DNA of 64,000 nt. It comes from Solibacillus merdavium (GTDB lineage Bacteria; Bacillota; Bacilli; Bacillales_A; Planococcaceae). Location of the stretch: the NCBI RefSeq assembly GCF_014836935.1, contig NZ_JACSPW010000004.1, positions 62,001 through 126,000 on the forward strand, written 5' to 3'. The notes below the pieces were generated by a model that saw only the letters and a program-made list of their open reading frames with translations, was not told where the DNA came from and did not search any database. Position 1 is the stretch's first letter, and the number at the start of each line of letters is the position of its first letter. Position numbers and translations under genes: made by a program. Below are positions 20,153 to 30,478 of the stretch, piece after piece.

Positions 20153-21007
20153 TTAAGCTTTCCCCGCGCTACCGAATTCACGCATTTTTCCGATTACTGT
20201 TGCTTTAATCGCTTCACGAGCCGGGCCTAAATATTTGCGTGGGTCATATGTTTTCTTGTCGCCATCCAAAAATTCACGGATTACTTTAGTCGCCGCGATT
20301 TGATTTTCTGTATTTACGTTAATTTTAGCTGTACCTAAAGAGATAGAACGTTGAATATCCTTTGTTGGAATTCCAGTACCACCATGTAAAACTAAAGGTA
20401 CATCCGTCAGTGTAGAAATTTCTTCCATTTCAGTGAAACCTAAGTTTGGTTCCCCTTTATAAGGACCGTGAACTGAACCTAGTGCAGGTGCCAGGCAATC
20501 AATTCCTGTAGCTTCCACTAAAGCTTTACACTCTTGTGGATTTGCATACATAATACCACCGATAACACCATCTTCTTCTCCACCTACAGTACCCAATTCA
20601 GCCTCTACAGAAACACCTTTTGCATGTGCATATTCAACAACTGTTTTTGTCGTTTCTACATTTTCTTCGTATGGATGATGGGAAGCGTCAATCATAACAG
20701 AAGTAAAGCCAGCATCGATTGCTTCTTTACATTTATCGAAGCTCGAACCATGGTCTAAATGAATGGCAACTGGAACTGTTGTTTTATAGCTTTCCATTAA
20801 GCCCTCAACCATTTTTACAACAGCGATGAATCCGCCCATATATTTACCGGCACCTTCAGAAACACCTAAAATAACCGGTGATTTTTCTTCTTCTGCTGCC
20901 TGTAGAATAGCTTGTGTCCACTCTAAGTTGTTAATATTGAACTGACCAACTGCATAATTTTCTGCTTTTGCTTTAATTAACATTTCTTTCATTGAAACTA
21001 ACGGCAT
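20153..21007 (-). CDS. fbaA: Fructose-bisphosphate aldolase class II
   Basis: 284 residues. It cleaves fructose 1,6-bisphosphate in glycolysis and runs in reverse for gluconeogenesis. Zinc and substrate ligands are visible in [10 protein letters not shown] near residue 80, [15 protein letters not shown] near 178 and LHGGTGIP near 208. The ATG is preceded by GGAGGA. It is followed by a terminator and lies downstream of spo0F, as in Bacillus. Confidence 0.97.
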   Translation of the reverse strand: MPLVSMKEMLIKAKAENYAVGQFNINNLEWTQAILQAAEEEKSPVILGVSEGAGKYMGGFIAVVKMVEGLMESYKTTVPVAIHLDHGSSFDKCKEAIDAGFTSVMIDASHHPYEENVETTKTVVEYAHAKGVSVEAELGTVGGEEDGVIGGIMYANPQECKALVEATGIDCLAPALGSVHGPYKGEPNLGFTEMEEISTLTDVPLVLHGGTGIPTKDIQRSISLGTAKINVNTENQIAATKVIREFLDGDKKTYDPRKYLGPAREAIKATVIGKMREFGSAGKA

Positions 21008-21157
21008 TATTAAAATCCTCCTCGAAGATACATAAATAGTTTGCTACTAGAAAAACGTAGTTTGTGCATTATGCTTTTTTTAAGTAATTTTTCTATTGTC
21101 AATTCTATGCAAGTTCACATGAATTGATAAAAACATTCAGATTAATCATAACAAAAA

Positions 21158-21180
21158 CAGACAGTATGCGCTACTGCCTG
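21158..21180 (-). terminator. Intrinsic terminator of spo0F
   Basis: Nine-bp stem CAGACAGTA (21158-21166) with TACTGCCTG (21172-21180), one G-U in RNA. TTTTTGTT follows on the minus strand. Confidence 0.8.
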
Positions 21181-21193
21181 CTCACGGGTTCAT

Positions 21194-21571
21194 TTATATT
21201 TTTTCGTGAATCTTTAATATTTTTTTTACTTCATCACGTATTTCAAATATATTGAATGGCTTAGAAAAGTACTTTGTCACACCTAGTTCTGTTGCGGTAT
21301 CAATCATATGTTGTTCAACGTACGCTGTCATCATTATAACCGGTAAGTAGGAATTTTTGCTTTTTAGACGAGCTAATATTTCCAATCCATCCATTCCAGG
21401 GATTTTCATATCCAACAAAACGCAATCTACTGCATTTTCCTCTGCTATTTTTAATGCATCATAACCGTTTGCAGCCAAATGTGTTATAAATCCTTCTTTT
21501 TTAAATAATTCATTTAACAGTAACCTTATTCCTCTTTGATCATCTACGATTAATATTTCCCTCATAGTCAT
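21194..21571 (-). CDS. spo0F: Sporulation phosphorelay response regulator Spo0F
   Basis: 125 residues, a single receiver domain without output domain. The phospho-acceptor is D54 in LLDMKIPGMDG. The acidic pocket D10/D11, T82 and K104 are all present, and numbering matches B. subtilis Spo0F exactly. It takes phosphate from Kin sensor kinases and passes it to Spo0B, then Spo0A, to start sporulation. A sigma-H promoter lies upstream. It is divergent from ywjG. Confidence 0.96.
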   Translation of the reverse strand: MTMREILIVDDQRGIRLLLNELFKKEGFITHLAANGYDALKIAEENAVDCVLLDMKIPGMDGLEILARLKSKNSYLPVIMMTAYVEQHMIDTATELGVTKYFSKPFNIFEIRDEVKKILKIHEKI

Positions 21572-21604
21572 TCCCCATTTACGATATTGATTTTATATTA
21601 CTAA

Positions 21605-21631
21605 ATTCAATTTTTATCTTTTTTTTCCTTC
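21605..21631 (-). promoter_or_regulatory. Sigma-H promoter of spo0F
   Basis: Minus strand: -35 GAAGGAAAA (complement of 21623-21631) fits RnAGGAWWW. -10 ATTGAAT (complement of 21605-21611) fits RnnGAAT. The spacer is 11 bp. Sigma-H control of spo0F is known in B. subtilis. No convincing 0A box was seen nearby. Confidence 0.75.
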
Positions 21632-21700
21632 TTTTACAATAAGTATATACGATTTTGCTTTTTCTTGAGCACAATTTTATAATAGCTTTGAGGTGAAATT

Positions 21701-22264
21701 ATGTCTAAAATTTTAACTACTCAATTAACAGGGCTATTTCAGCGCATTCAACAGTCCGAAGAAGAGCCTATTGAGGAAACAGCCCGTTTATTGGCACAGG
21801 CAGCTATCGGGCAAGGAACTATTTACTTTGCTGCTTTTGGTGAAATGGAAGCTGTCACAATCCATGCAGAGCTTGGTGCCAGTCCTTTTGCAAAATTTGC
21901 TCGTTATACGGATGAGGTTGAGCTGTTGCCTGCTGATCGTCTCATTATTTTTACGCAGCACGCTACGGATGAACAAGCGTTAAAGCTCGCGCAAAAACTG
22001 CATGATAACTTTATTCCCTTTGCAGCTGTGGCAAGTGAGGTTGCTGAGACTGGCAATCTTTTAAGCGAGCTTGCATATACTTATATTTCATTAAAAGTAC
22101 GTGGTGGAATTTTACCCCATCCAACCAATCTTGGTGAGCGAATCGTATTCCCTCATTTAATGGCTGCTTTATATATTTATGAGGCGATTAAAATGGAATT
22201 TGATGAAATGCTGGTCGATGATGACGAAGATGAAGAAGAGGAATCTATTTCTCCTTTTGCTTAA
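21701..22264 (+). CDS. ywjG: DUF2529 protein (YwjG)
   Basis: 187 residues, a SIS-like sugar-phosphate-binding fold protein of unknown function found beside spo0F in Bacillales. It has no obvious catalytic motif. The C-terminus ends in an acidic tract (residues about 172-182). GAGGTG precedes the ATG at suitable distance. It is transcribed alone, divergently from spo0F and convergently with pyrG, with its own terminator. Confidence 0.88.
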   Translation: MSKILTTQLTGLFQRIQQSEEEPIEETARLLAQAAIGQGTIYFAAFGEMEAVTIHAELGASPFAKFARYTDEVELLPADRLIIFTQHATDEQALKLAQKLHDNFIPFAAVASEVAETGNLLSELAYTYISLKVRGGILPHPTNLGERIVFPHLMAALYIYEAIKMEFDEMLVDDDEDEEEESISPFA

Positions 22265-22269
22265 CTAAT

Positions 22270-22310
22270 AAACGATTCTTATTACGTTTCACTACGTATA
22301 GGGATCGTTT
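22270..22310 (+). terminator. Intrinsic terminator of ywjG
   Basis: AAACGAT (22270-22276) with ATCGTTT (22304-22310), extended inward by T-G and C-G pairs. TTTTAC follows. Confidence 0.7.
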
Positions 22311-22324
22311 TTTACTTTTAAAAA

Positions 22325-22354
22325 AAGCGTGCCCCATTTAAATAGGACACGCTT
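22325..22354 (-). terminator. Intrinsic terminator of pyrG
   Basis: AAGCGTG (22325-22331) and CACGCTT (22348-22354), with a T-run on the minus strand after the hairpin. Confidence 0.85.
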
Positions 22355-22362
22355 CTGAACTG

Positions 22363-23967
22363 TTATTTTCGGTTATTAAACGCTGCTCCAACAAACTCAC
22401 GGAATAATGGCTGTGGACGTTGTGGACGAGAAATTAATTCTGGGTGGAATTGACCAGCCACAAAGAATTTTTTCTCTGGTAATTCAATGATTTCTACTAA
22501 CTTGTTATCAGGTGATACGCCTGAGAATACCATACCTTCCGCTTCCATTGCTTCACGGAATTCATTGTTAAACTCGTAGCGGTGACGGTGACGTTCATAC
22601 ACCAACTCTTCACCGTTGTAGGCCGTGCGTGCACGTGATCCTTCTTTTAATTTACATGGATATAGTCCAAGACGTAATGTACCGCCTAAATCTGTATCCT
22701 CAGATTGATCTGGCAGGAAATCAATAATCGGGTACTTCGTAGTTTTATCCAATTCAGTTGAATGTGCACCATCTAAGCCCATTACATTACGCGCAAATTC
22801 TACAGTAGCCATCTGCATTCCTAAACAAATACCGAAGAATGGGATGTCATTTTCACGAGCATAACGAATAGATTCGATCTTTCCTTCAACACCGCGGTCA
22901 CCGAAACCACCTGGCACTAAAATGCCGTCCGCTTGTCCCAGTAATTGCTCCACGTTTTCAGCTGTAATATGTTCAGCATTGATCCAGTCAATTTCGATAT
23001 CTGAATTGTAAACATAACCTGCATGCTTTAATGCTTCTACTACTGAAATATACGCATCTTGAAGCTCTACATATTTACCAACTAAAGCGATACGTGTTTT
23101 ATGCTCCAGGTTTTTCACTAAATGTACAAGGTCTTTCCAATCTTCCATATTTGCCTGTGGTGCGCTAATGCGGAAGTGGTCAAGAACGATTTGGTCGAAT
23201 CCTTGTGCATGTAAGTTTAGTGGCACTTCATATAAATGTTCAGCATCACGGGATTCGATAATATCAGAAGATTGCACGTCACAGAATAGCGCGATTTTCT
23301 CTTTCATATCCTGAGGTACCGGCTGTTCAGTACGTAAAACGATAATGTTTGGCTGAATACCTAATGAACGTAACTCTTTTACAGAGTGCTGCGTTGGTTT
23401 TGTTTTCATTTCTCCTGCAGCCGCGATGTAAGGCATTAATGTACAGTGGATATACATAACATTTTCATGACCTAGGTCACGACGCATTTGACGAATGGCT
23501 TCTAGGAAAGAAAGAGATTCGAAGTCACCTACTGTACCACCAATTTCCGTAATTACGACATCCGCTGAAGTTTCACGGCCTGCACGTTGAATACGGTCTT
23601 TAATTTCATTTGTTACGTGAGGAATTACTTGAACTGTACCACCGTTGTAATCACCACGGCGCTCTTTATTCAATACAGACTGATACACTTTACCAGAAGT
23701 TACTGTTGAGTGTTTCCCAAGATTAATATCAATAAAACGCTCATAGTGTCCTAAGTCTAAATCTGCCTCTGCGCCATCATCAGTAACGAAAACTTCACCG
23801 TGCTGGTAAGGGCTCATTGTACCTGGATCAATGTTTAAATACGGATCAAATTTTTGAATTGTTACTTCCAAACCGCGGTTTTTTAATAAACGTCCTAAAG
23901 AAGCGGCTACGATCCCTTTACCAAGAGAGGATACTACTCCACCTGTTACAAATATATACTTTGTCAT
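22363..23967 (-). CDS. pyrG: CTP synthase
   Basis: 534 residues. The N-terminal synthetase domain (about 1-265) has the ATP site [14 protein letters not shown] near residue 6 and the CTP/UTP site residues in [14 protein letters not shown]. The C-terminal glutaminase domain carries the nucleophile in FGICLGMQ near 378 and the His/Glu pair in FHPELIS. It aminates UTP to CTP. The leader carries the CTP-sensing attenuator described below. It lies downstream of rpoE, as in B. subtilis. Confidence 0.98.
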   Translation of the reverse strand: MTKYIFVTGGVVSSLGKGIVAASLGRLLKNRGLEVTIQKFDPYLNIDPGTMSPYQHGEVFVTDDGAEADLDLGHYERFIDINLGKHSTVTSGKVYQSVLNKERRGDYNGGTVQVIPHVTNEIKDRIQRAGRETSADVVITEIGGTVGDFESLSFLEAIRQMRRDLGHENVMYIHCTLMPYIAAAGEMKTKPTQHSVKELRSLGIQPNIIVLRTEQPVPQDMKEKIALFCDVQSSDIIESRDAEHLYEVPLNLHAQGFDQIVLDHFRISAPQANMEDWKDLVHLVKNLEHKTRIALVGKYVELQDAYISVVEALKHAGYVYNSDIEIDWINAEHITAENVEQLLGQADGILVPGGFGDRGVEGKIESIRYARENDIPFFGICLGMQMATVEFARNVMGLDGAHSTELDKTTKYPIIDFLPDQSEDTDLGGTLRLGLYPCKLKEGSRARTAYNGEELVYERHRHRYEFNNEFREAMEAEGMVFSGVSPDNKLVEIIELPEKKFFVAGQFHPELISRPQRPQPLFREFVGAAFNNRK

Positions 23968-24069
23968 ATAATAATTTCCTCCTTCTTTCTAAAACAAATT
24001 AGAAAAACACCCTGTTACTTGCTAGAAGTAAGTGAATGTTTTTCTAATATACACATGAAAAAATAAAAA

Positions 24070-24140
24070 ACGCTCCTCCTGCATCAGTTTGCAGGGGGAG
24101 CGTATTACTTATACGGTCAATCTCCTTTTTAAAGGAGCCC
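24070..24140 (-). promoter_or_regulatory. pyrG attenuator with GGGCTCC initiation site
   Basis: Terminator stem of 13 bp (24070-24082 with 24091-24103, one mismatch) followed on the minus strand by TTTTTATTTTTTC, well upstream of pyrG. The likely transcript start is GGGCTCC (first G at 24140). The terminator 5' arm contains the pyrimidine run CUCCCCC. In B. subtilis low CTP causes reiterative G addition at GGGCU, and the poly-G pairs with this run to block termination. All elements are present here. Confidence 0.8.
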
Positions 24141-24149
24141 AAGTAAAAG

Positions 24150-24176
24150 ATTATACGTAACTGAAAAAGAAGTCAA
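24150..24176 (-). promoter_or_regulatory. Promoter of pyrG
   Basis: -10 TATAAT (complement of 24150-24155) and TTGACT (complement of 24171-24176) with a short 15-bp spacer; GGG follows the -10 by 9 nt. Confidence 0.65.
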
Positions 24177-24206
24177 GTACTTTCAATTTTCCAATTGAAA
24201 CACTAA

Positions 24207-24785
24207 TTATTTTAAATCTTCTTCATCTTCCAGTTCTTCATCCAATTCATCTTCGTCGTCATCTTCGATAATAAATGTATCATCTTCATCGATAAGCTCT
24301 TCATCAATGTCCGGATCAATTTCTTCGATGTCTTCTTCTACAAAGTCGATTTCATCTTCTACTTCATCTTCGTCGTCTTCTTCATCTACGAATTCATCAT
24401 AATCTTCCTCGAATAATACATCCTCTTCTTCAAGGTCAAGTACTTCTTCATCTTCGTCATCCGCGACTTTTGCTTTCTTTTTACGCGTCTTAATAGTCGG
24501 TGCAGTTTCTTCCTCGATTGTTTCTACTTTATACCATTCACGTAATCCCCAACCATTTTCCTGGTTTAATAAGAAACGCCCTTCTACATTTAAGTCAGTA
24601 TAAAATTGCACTAAACGAGATTTTAAGTCTGCATCGGAAATACCATTTAATTGTTGGATTCCTTTTAATAATTCATTTAAAGGCATTGCTTGTTTTTTTT
24701 CTTCTAGTAGTGCGTATGCTAAGTCGATTAATGACTCTTCTGCTAATTGTTCATCTGTCAAACCACGAAAGTTCAAATCGTGCAC
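24207..24785 (-). CDS. rpoE: RNA polymerase delta subunit
   Basis: 192 residues. An N-terminal folded domain (about 1-90), with MPLNELLKGIQQLNG and QFYTDLNVEGRF, is followed by a long disordered Asp/Glu tail (about 105-192). Delta raises polymerase recycling and promoter selectivity, and is specific to Firmicutes. Start is uncertain: GTG at 24783-24785 is close to AAAGGA, and an in-frame TTG four codons later is better spaced. It is followed closely by the pyrG promoter region. Confidence 0.95.
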   Translation of the reverse strand: MHDLNFRGLTDEQLAEESLIDLAYALLEEKKQAMPLNELLKGIQQLNGISDADLKSRLVQFYTDLNVEGRFLLNQENGWGLREWYKVETIEEETAPTIKTRKKKAKVADDEDEEVLDLEEEDVLFEEDYDEFVDEEDDEDEVEDEIDFVEEDIEEIDPDIDEELIDEDDTFIIEDDDEDELDEELEDEEDLK

Positions 24786-24910
24786 GTCCTTTCTTATCTT
24801 ACATATCTATTTATCCAGGCACTATGTTCATTCAACCATACTCAAACATTGGCCGAATGAAGATAAGCATAATACCCATTATATACAAACATGCCATCAC
24901 TATGCTAGTT

Positions 24911-25072
24911 TCATTTCTTGTTTTTTAAATTTGTTGCTTTTTTATATGCTACATAAAATAAAATGAATGATAATATCAGTAAAGGAATTGCAGCTAATTG
25001 CTGGTTGTATAAAAAGAAGGTTGCGATAAGGCATGCTAATATTAAAATGTAATGTAAATATTGCTGCACCAT
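24911..25072 (-). CDS. Small membrane protein, 53 residues, unknown
   Basis: ATG at 25070-25072 with AAGGAAGAAGG upstream. The product begins MVQQYLHYILILACLIATFF and contains two hydrophobic helices (about 6-22 and 26-44). It ends with a basic tail, YKKATNLKNKK. The strong ribosome site and coherent topology argue that it is real. It lies between icmF and rpoE on the same strand as both. I do not recognise the family. Confidence 0.6.
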   Translation of the reverse strand: MVQQYLHYILILACLIATFFLYNQQLAAIPLLILSFILFYVAYKKATNLKNKK

Positions 25073-25198
25073 GCCGCACCTTCTTCCTTTAAAATATCAT
25101 GTGTTTACTAGTATAACGAAATTTACTGTCCCCGTGGTATGACAAATTAATTTATTTGCAATTTTTGCAAAATATTAGTGATTTTTTGCTTTTTTCTA

Positions 25199-28100
25199 TT
25201 ACATATTGCGTCGGTATTGCCCTCCTACTTCATAGAGAGCTTGTGTAATTTGCCCTAAGCTTGCTACTTTTACTGTTTCCATAAGCTCTTCGAAAATATT
25301 GCCACCCGTTTTTGCGACTTCCTTTAATTTACTAAGTGCTTCAGCACAAATATGAGTATTCGCACCTTTAAAGCTTTCTAAGTTAGCAATTTGTAAATCC
25401 TTTTCCTCTTTTGAGGCACGTGCAATCTCCATATTATTGATTGTATCCTCAGAAGGCGGATTTGGATTTAGGTACGTATTCACCCCAATAATCGGCAGTT
25501 GTCCTGAATGCTTTAAATGCTCGTAGTACATGGATTCTTCCTGAATTTTTCCGCGCTGATACTGCGTTTCCATCGCACCAAGAACACCACCTCGATCATT
25601 CATGCGATCAAACTCCTCCAGCACCGCATGCTCCACCAATTGTGTAAGCTCTTCAATAACGAAAGCGCCTTGTAAAGGGTTCTCATTTTTAGATAGACCA
25701 TGCTCTTTTGTAATAATCATTTGAATCGCCATTGCACGACGTACCGATTCTTCTGTAGGAGTAGTTATTGCCTCATCGTATGCATTCGTATGCAATGAAT
25801 TACAATTATCTTGTAAAGCCATTAATGCCTGTAATGTTGTACGAATATCATTGAAATCGATTTCTTGTGCGTGTAGGCTACGACCGGATGTTTGGATATG
25901 ATACTTCAGTTTTTGTGAGCGTTCATTTGCACCATACTTTTCACGCATAACGACTGCCCAGATTCGACGTGCTACACGACCAATTACAGTATATTCAGGA
26001 TCCAGTCCATTCGAGAAGAAAAAGCTTAAGTTAGGTGCGAAATCGTCAATATGCATACCACGACTTAAATAATATTCTACATACGTAAAGCCATTTGCAA
26101 GTGTAAATGCTAGTTGCGAAATTGGATTTGCCCCTGCTTCAGCAATATGATAACCCGAAATTGAAACCGAATAGTAGTTGCGGACTTTATGATCGATGAA
26201 ATATTGTTGAATATCACCCATCATCCGTAAAGCAAATTCTGTTGAGAAAATACACGTGTTTTGCCCTTGATCTTCTTTTAATATATCCGCCTGTACCGTA
26301 CCACGTACAACTTGTAACGTTTGTTCTCTTGTTTGTGTAAATTCTTCCATAGTCAATGTACGACCAAGCTCTTGTTCGCGCTTACGTACTTGTTGATCTA
26401 TTGCTGTATTCATAAACATTGCCAAAATAATCGGTGCAGGTCCATTAATTGTCATCGAAACAGAAGTTGAAGGTGCACATAAGTCAAATCCTGCATATAG
26501 CTTCTTCATATCTTCAAGTGTACATATGCTTACTCCTGATTCGCCAACTTTCCCGTAAATATCCGGACGTGTATGAGGGTCCTCCCCATATAGAGTTACT
26601 GAGTCAAATGCAGTTGATAGGCGCTTTGCATCATCATCCTTCGATAAATAATGGAACCGTTTATTTGTACGTTCTGGTGTCCCTTCGCCAGCAAATTGAC
26701 GTTTCGGATCTTCTCCTTCTCGTTTGAATGGAAACACCCCTGCTGTATACGGGAATTCCCCTGGTACATTTTCTTTATAAACCCAGCGTAAAATTTCACC
26801 GTAATCTTTAAAGCCCGGCAATGCTACTTTTGGAATTTTCAAGCCGGCCAAAGACTCTGTTCGTAAAATGGTTTTAATTTCTTTATCGCGTACTTTCGTA
26901 ATTAACTCATCACCTGCATATGCTTCTTTTAATGCTTGCCAATTTTTTAGAATACGCTTTGATTCTGCTGTCAGTTCATTTTGTACCCCTTCCAATAAAG
27001 AATCAATCGACAAAATTAATGCTGTTTCATTTTCATTTAGCAACGCTTTTGTTCCTTCAAGCTGATACCATTTCGTTGCGAGGTTTGTCTGTTGCTCTGC
27101 ATGCTTATGATAGTTGCGCACTGTTTCCGAAATTTCGCGTAAGTAGTAGCGGCGATCATTTGGAATAACGATATTTTGCTTTTGTGTTTTCACAAATTGC
27201 TCATAAGAAGTTTCCCAATTGTAGCCGAACTTTTCATTGATTTTTGAAACGAGTGCTGCAAACAATGAGTTCGTTCCTAAATCGTTAAACTGTGAGGCAA
27301 TCGTCCCGAATACCGGCATTTGCTCAATCGGCTCTTCCCATAGCTCACGTGAACGTTGGAATTGTTTTTGGACTTGGCGCAATGCATCCTCTGAGCCTTT
27401 TCGCTCGAATTTATTGATCGCAATTAAATCCGCATAGTCAATCATGTCGATTTTTTCTAGCTGTGTTGGAGCACCAAATTCACTTGTCATTACATACATC
27501 GAAAGATCTGTGTATTTTGTGATCTCTGCGTCCCCTTGCCCAATGCCACTTGTTTCTACAAGAATTAAGTCAAATCCTGCTGCACGCACAACATCGAGTA
27601 CATCGCCAATTGAGCTTGATAATTCTGTATGTGAGCCACGTGTTGCCAAACTACGCATATAAACGCGATTATTAAAGATGGCATTCATGCGAATACGGTC
27701 ACCAAGCAATGCACCACCTGTTTTTTGTTTTGTTGGATCGACTGATATAATAGCCAGCTTTTTATCTGGAAACTCTTGCAGGAAACGTCGAATTAGTTCA
27801 TCTGTTAACGAAGATTTCCCAGCTCCGCCAGTACCGGTAATCCCAATAACCGGTGTATTTAAATCCTTGCTGCGCACAAGCTGCAGCATTGACTCAATCT
27901 CCGCTCCATCACCATTTTCAGCAGCTGTAATTAAATTAGCCAAAATTTCTGGTGTATTTGTCGACAGCTTTTCTAAAAGTTCTTTATAATTTCCCTTTAA
28001 TGTAGAAAAGTCCGCGCCTTGCAACTTTTTATTAATCATTCCTTGTAAGCCTAATTGACGGCCATCCTCCGGTGAGAAAATACCAGCAATTCCGTACTCA

Positions 28101-28441
28101 TGAAGCTCTTTGATTTCACGCGGTAAAATAACTCCCCCACCACCGCCAAAAATCTTAATATGTGGTGCACCTTTTTCGCGCAGTAGGTCATACATATATT
28201 TAAAATATTCCATATGCCCGCCTTGGTATGATGAGATCGCTATCCCTTGTGCATCTTCCTGTATCGCAGCGTTAACAACTTCCTCTACTGAACGGTTGTG
28301 ACCTAAGTGAATTACTTCCGCACCACTAGATTGTAATATTCGTCGCATAATATTAATCGAAGCATCATGACCATCAAAAAGACTAGATGCTGTAACGAAG
28401 CGAATATAATTTTTTGGTTTGTATACTTCAATTTTCCCCAT
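25199..28441 (-). CDS. icmF: Fused acyl-CoA mutase IcmF (isobutyryl-CoA mutase with G-protein chaperone)
   Basis: 1080 residues. The B12-binding domain (about 12-145) has D23-G-H25 in FDGHDAS. The MeaB-like GTPase (about 195-410) has P-loop GTGGAGKS at 203-210, and the radical TIM-barrel mutase domain begins near 540. [11 protein letters not shown] carries Phe where methylmalonyl-CoA mutases have Tyr, as in isobutyryl/pivalyl-CoA mutases. It interconverts isobutyryl- and n-butyryl-CoA with adenosylcobalamin; the GTPase gates cofactor loading. A hairpin lies just upstream, the TetR gene precedes it, and the B12 uptake operon is 8 kb away. Confidence 0.95.
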   Translation of the reverse strand: MGKIEVYKPKNYIRFVTASSLFDGHDASINIMRRILQSSGAEVIHLGHNRSVEEVVNAAIQEDAQGIAISSYQGGHMEYFKYMYDLLREKGAPHIKIFGGGGGVILPREIKELHEYGIAGIFSPEDGRQLGLQGMINKKLQGADFSTLKGNYKELLEKLSTNTPEILANLITAAENGDGAEIESMLQLVRSKDLNTPVIGITGTGGAGKSSLTDELIRRFLQEFPDKKLAIISVDPTKQKTGGALLGDRIRMNAIFNNRVYMRSLATRGSHTELSSSIGDVLDVVRAAGFDLILVETSGIGQGDAEITKYTDLSMYVMTSEFGAPTQLEKIDMIDYADLIAINKFERKGSEDALRQVQKQFQRSRELWEEPIEQMPVFGTIASQFNDLGTNSLFAALVSKINEKFGYNWETSYEQFVKTQKQNIVIPNDRRYYLREISETVRNYHKHAEQQTNLATKWYQLEGTKALLNENETALILSIDSLLEGVQNELTAESKRILKNWQALKEAYAGDELITKVRDKEIKTILRTESLAGLKIPKVALPGFKDYGEILRWVYKENVPGEFPYTAGVFPFKREGEDPKRQFAGEGTPERTNKRFHYLSKDDDAKRLSTAFDSVTLYGEDPHTRPDIYGKVGESGVSICTLEDMKKLYAGFDLCAPSTSVSMTINGPAPIILAMFMNTAIDQQVRKREQELGRTLTMEEFTQTREQTLQVVRGTVQADILKEDQGQNTCIFSTEFALRMMGDIQQYFIDHKVRNYYSVSISGYHIAEAGANPISQLAFTLANGFTYVEYYLSRGMHIDDFAPNLSFFFSNGLDPEYTVIGRVARRIWAVVMREKYGANERSQKLKYHIQTSGRSLHAQEIDFNDIRTTLQALMALQDNCNSLHTNAYDEAITTPTEESVRRAMAIQMIITKEHGLSKNENPLQGAFVIEELTQLVEHAVLEEFDRMNDRGGVLGAMETQYQRGKIQEESMYYEHLKHSGQLPIIGVNTYLNPNPPSEDTINNMEIARASKEEKDLQIANLESFKGANTHICAEALSKLKEVAKTGGNIFEELMETVKVASLGQITQALYEVGGQYRRNM

Positions 28442-28472
28442 TTTATTACCCCTTTGTTATAGTGAAATAGTG

Positions 28473-28528
28473 AAAAAACACCATACAAAGCAAACTCCCT
28501 AAAATAGTTGCTCTACATGGCGTTTTTT
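28473..28528 (-). terminator. Terminator-like hairpin between tetR and icmF
   Basis: AAAAAACACCAT (28473-28484) pairs with ATGGCGTTTTTT (28517-28528), giving a 12-bp RNA stem with one G-U; the loop has a smaller stem. It ends only about 31 nt before icmF, so icmF expression depends on read-through or on a promoter inside it. Confidence 0.55.
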
Positions 28529-28534
28529 CCTTTC

Positions 28535-29170
28535 TTATTTTTCAAACTGCATAATGCCTTGTAAAAACATTGTTGTTTGCAATTTAATATATTCCTCAAT
28601 TGTATAGCGTTTTTGCAATGCCCATTTACGGAATGCCCAACTTTGCCCCTGAACGACAATTTGATGCGCTGCCAAATAGATGGCAGCGTTTGATAACGAT
28701 AAATTACCAGAGTCGACACAATCTTTTAGTATACGCTCAAAAATCGCGACCATTTCCATCTCCTTGTCGAGAATATAATGCATTGCTTCTTTCGGCAGTG
28801 ACTTCGTTTCCTGGTACATAATCGTAAACTCTTCAGGCATTTTATCAATGAGCAAATAATATTGACGGATTGCTTTTTCCAAACTTGCCACCGAACCTAT
28901 TTCAGAGGGAAATTCCAATAAGCATTCTGTCACTTCATTGAAGATATTGTCACATACTAAAAATAAAACATCTTCCTTAGTGCGAATATATTCATACAAT
29001 GTCCCAATTGAAAATCCGGCAGCCTTTGCAAGTTCTCGTGTTGTTGCACGGTGGAAGCCTTTTTCCTTAAAGAGCTTCACACCTGCATCAATAATTTGCT
29101 GGCGCCGCTCTATAATTTTATTTTCATCCTTTATTGACGATCGGACATGCAGCTTATCATTATTCGCCAT
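28535..29170 (-). CDS. TetR-family regulator of acyl-CoA metabolism (FadR-like)
   Basis: 211 residues. An N-terminal helix-turn-helix (about 22-68, GVKLFKEKGFHRATTRELAKAAGFSIGTLYEY) is followed by an all-helical ligand domain. B. subtilis FadR is a TetR repressor of fad genes that is released by long-chain acyl-CoA. Context and the near-identical operators at 33832-33855 and 36418-36435 suggest the same role here. It begins 3 nt after the acyl-CoA dehydrogenase stop without its own ribosome site, suggesting coupled translation. Confidence 0.85.
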   Translation of the reverse strand: MANNDKLHVRSSIKDENKIIERRQQIIDAGVKLFKEKGFHRATTRELAKAAGFSIGTLYEYIRTKEDVLFLVCDNIFNEVTECLLEFPSEIGSVASLEKAIRQYYLLIDKMPEEFTIMYQETKSLPKEAMHYILDKEMEMVAIFERILKDCVDSGNLSLSNAAIYLAAHQIVVQGQSWAFRKWALQKRYTIEEYIKLQTTMFLQGIMQFEK

Positions 29171-29173
29171 AAA

Positions 29174-30310
29174 TTATTTCGTAATCATACGCGAAATTAC
29201 GAGGCGTTGAATCTCTTGTGTGCCCTCATAAATTTGCGTAATTTTCGCATCACGCATATAGCGCTCTACCGGATAGTCTTTTGTATAGCCGTAGCCACCG
29301 AAAACCTGTACAGCTTCTGTCGTTACCTTCATCGCTGTATCTCCGGCAAGTAGTTTGGCCATTGCAGATGCTTTTCCGTATGGTAAATCATTTGATTCTA
29401 ACCATGCTGCTTGGTACGTCAATAAACGTGAAGCTTCGATTTCTGTTGCCATATCCGCAAGTTTAAACGAGATACCTTGGTTTGCTGTAATTGGTTTTCC
29501 GAATTGGACACGCTCTTTTGCATAGTCAACCGCTGCATCCAATGCACCCTGGGCAATTCCTACTGCCTGTGCAGCAATTCCGTTACGTCCCCCATCAAGT
29601 GTTTTCATGGCAATTTTAAAGCCTTCACCTTCTTCACCTAAAACATTTGCTTTTGGCACACGGCAATTATCGAAAATAATTTCCGTTGTTGGAGATGAAC
29701 GAATTCCTAGTTTTCTCTCCTTTTTCCCTACAGAAAACCCTGGGTAATCCGCTTCAACGATAAAGGCAGTTGTACCGTTTTTCGCCTCTGGATCTGTTAC
29801 TGCAAACACAACATAAATATCTGCAATGCCACCATTTGTAATAAAGATTTTTGAGCCATTTAAAATGTAGTCATCGCCGTCTTTTACCGCGTATGTCTTC
29901 ATCCCGCCAGCATCTGAACCTGATGCTGGCTCTGTTAAGCCGTAAGCACCTATTTTTTTACCTTCTGCCATTGGACGTAAATACTTTTGCTTTTGCTCTT
30001 CATTGCCGAATTTGAAAATCGGCCAGCCTGCTAGTGATGTATGCGCCGATAATGTTACCCCTGTTGAGGCACATACTCGTGACAGTTCCTCTACTGCGAT
30101 ACAGTACGCTAAATAATCAAAGCCTGCACCACCGTATTCTTCCGGCCATGGAATCCCCGTTAAGCCTAGCTCTGCCATTTTGTCGAAAATGCCGCGGTCA
30201 AATTCCTCATGTTCATCACGGTGCTCAGCTGTTGGTGCCACTTCATTAATTGCAAAGTCGCGAATCATTTCGCGTAATTGTTGGTGTTCTTCTGATAATT
30301 GAAAGTTCAT
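29174..30310 (-). CDS. Acyl-CoA dehydrogenase (AcdA-like)
   Basis: 378 residues, FAD-dependent, first step of beta-oxidation. N-terminal helical domain, then the FAD-binding beta domain with [17 protein letters not shown] near residue 125. The C-terminal domain has the catalytic Glu in [11 protein letters not shown] near 362. It is closest in layout to short/branched-chain dehydrogenases such as B. subtilis AcdA. An AAAGGGGA site precedes it. Its gene is followed directly by the TetR regulator. Confidence 0.93.
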   Translation of the reverse strand: MNFQLSEEHQQLREMIRDFAINEVAPTAEHRDEHEEFDRGIFDKMAELGLTGIPWPEEYGGAGFDYLAYCIAVEELSRVCASTGVTLSAHTSLAGWPIFKFGNEEQKQKYLRPMAEGKKIGAYGLTEPASGSDAGGMKTYAVKDGDDYILNGSKIFITNGGIADIYVVFAVTDPEAKNGTTAFIVEADYPGFSVGKKERKLGIRSSPTTEIIFDNCRVPKANVLGEEGEGFKIAMKTLDGGRNGIAAQAVGIAQGALDAAVDYAKERVQFGKPITANQGISFKLADMATEIEASRLLTYQAAWLESNDLPYGKASAMAKLLAGDTAMKVTTEAVQVFGGYGYTKDYPVERYMRDAKITQIYEGTQEIQRLVISRMITK

Positions 30311-30378
30311 TTCCCCATATCCCCTTTAAATTAGATTAACTGTTGATTTCCGTTACGGTTACGCTTTCCGCGGACAAC

Positions 30379-30447
30379 AACTAGAGATAAACTAGTTTGT
30401 CTCTAGTTCTTTGCACCAAGGATGGTGGCAACTTATTGCTACCACCG
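30379..30447. other. Long palindrome and second hairpin between the two acyl-CoA dehydrogenase genes
   Basis: AACTAGAGA (30379-30387), T, AAACTAGTTT (30389-30398), G, TCTCTAGTT (30400-30408) make a 30-bp palindrome broken at one symmetric pair. A second hairpin with GGTGG/CCACC ends follows at about 30423-30446. Neither has a U-run, so they are more likely mRNA processing/stability structures or an operator than terminators. Confidence 0.55.
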
Positions 30448-30478
30448 CAGAAGCAACCTTACTACTTATCAAAAATAT

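Noticed and set aside
21572-21700. Spo0A box near the spo0F promoter
   Set aside because: No TGNCGAA match was found in either strand close to the sigma-H promoter.
24800-24885. Minus-strand 21-codon ORF (MACLYIMGIMLIFIRPMFEYG) between rpoE and the 53-residue gene
   Set aside because: Hydrophobic and coherent but no ribosome site precedes its ATG, and an opposite-strand frame is equally open.
26449-28301. Plus-strand open frames opposite icmF
   Set aside because: Shadow frames of a 1080-residue gene with clear domain motifs; no independent support.
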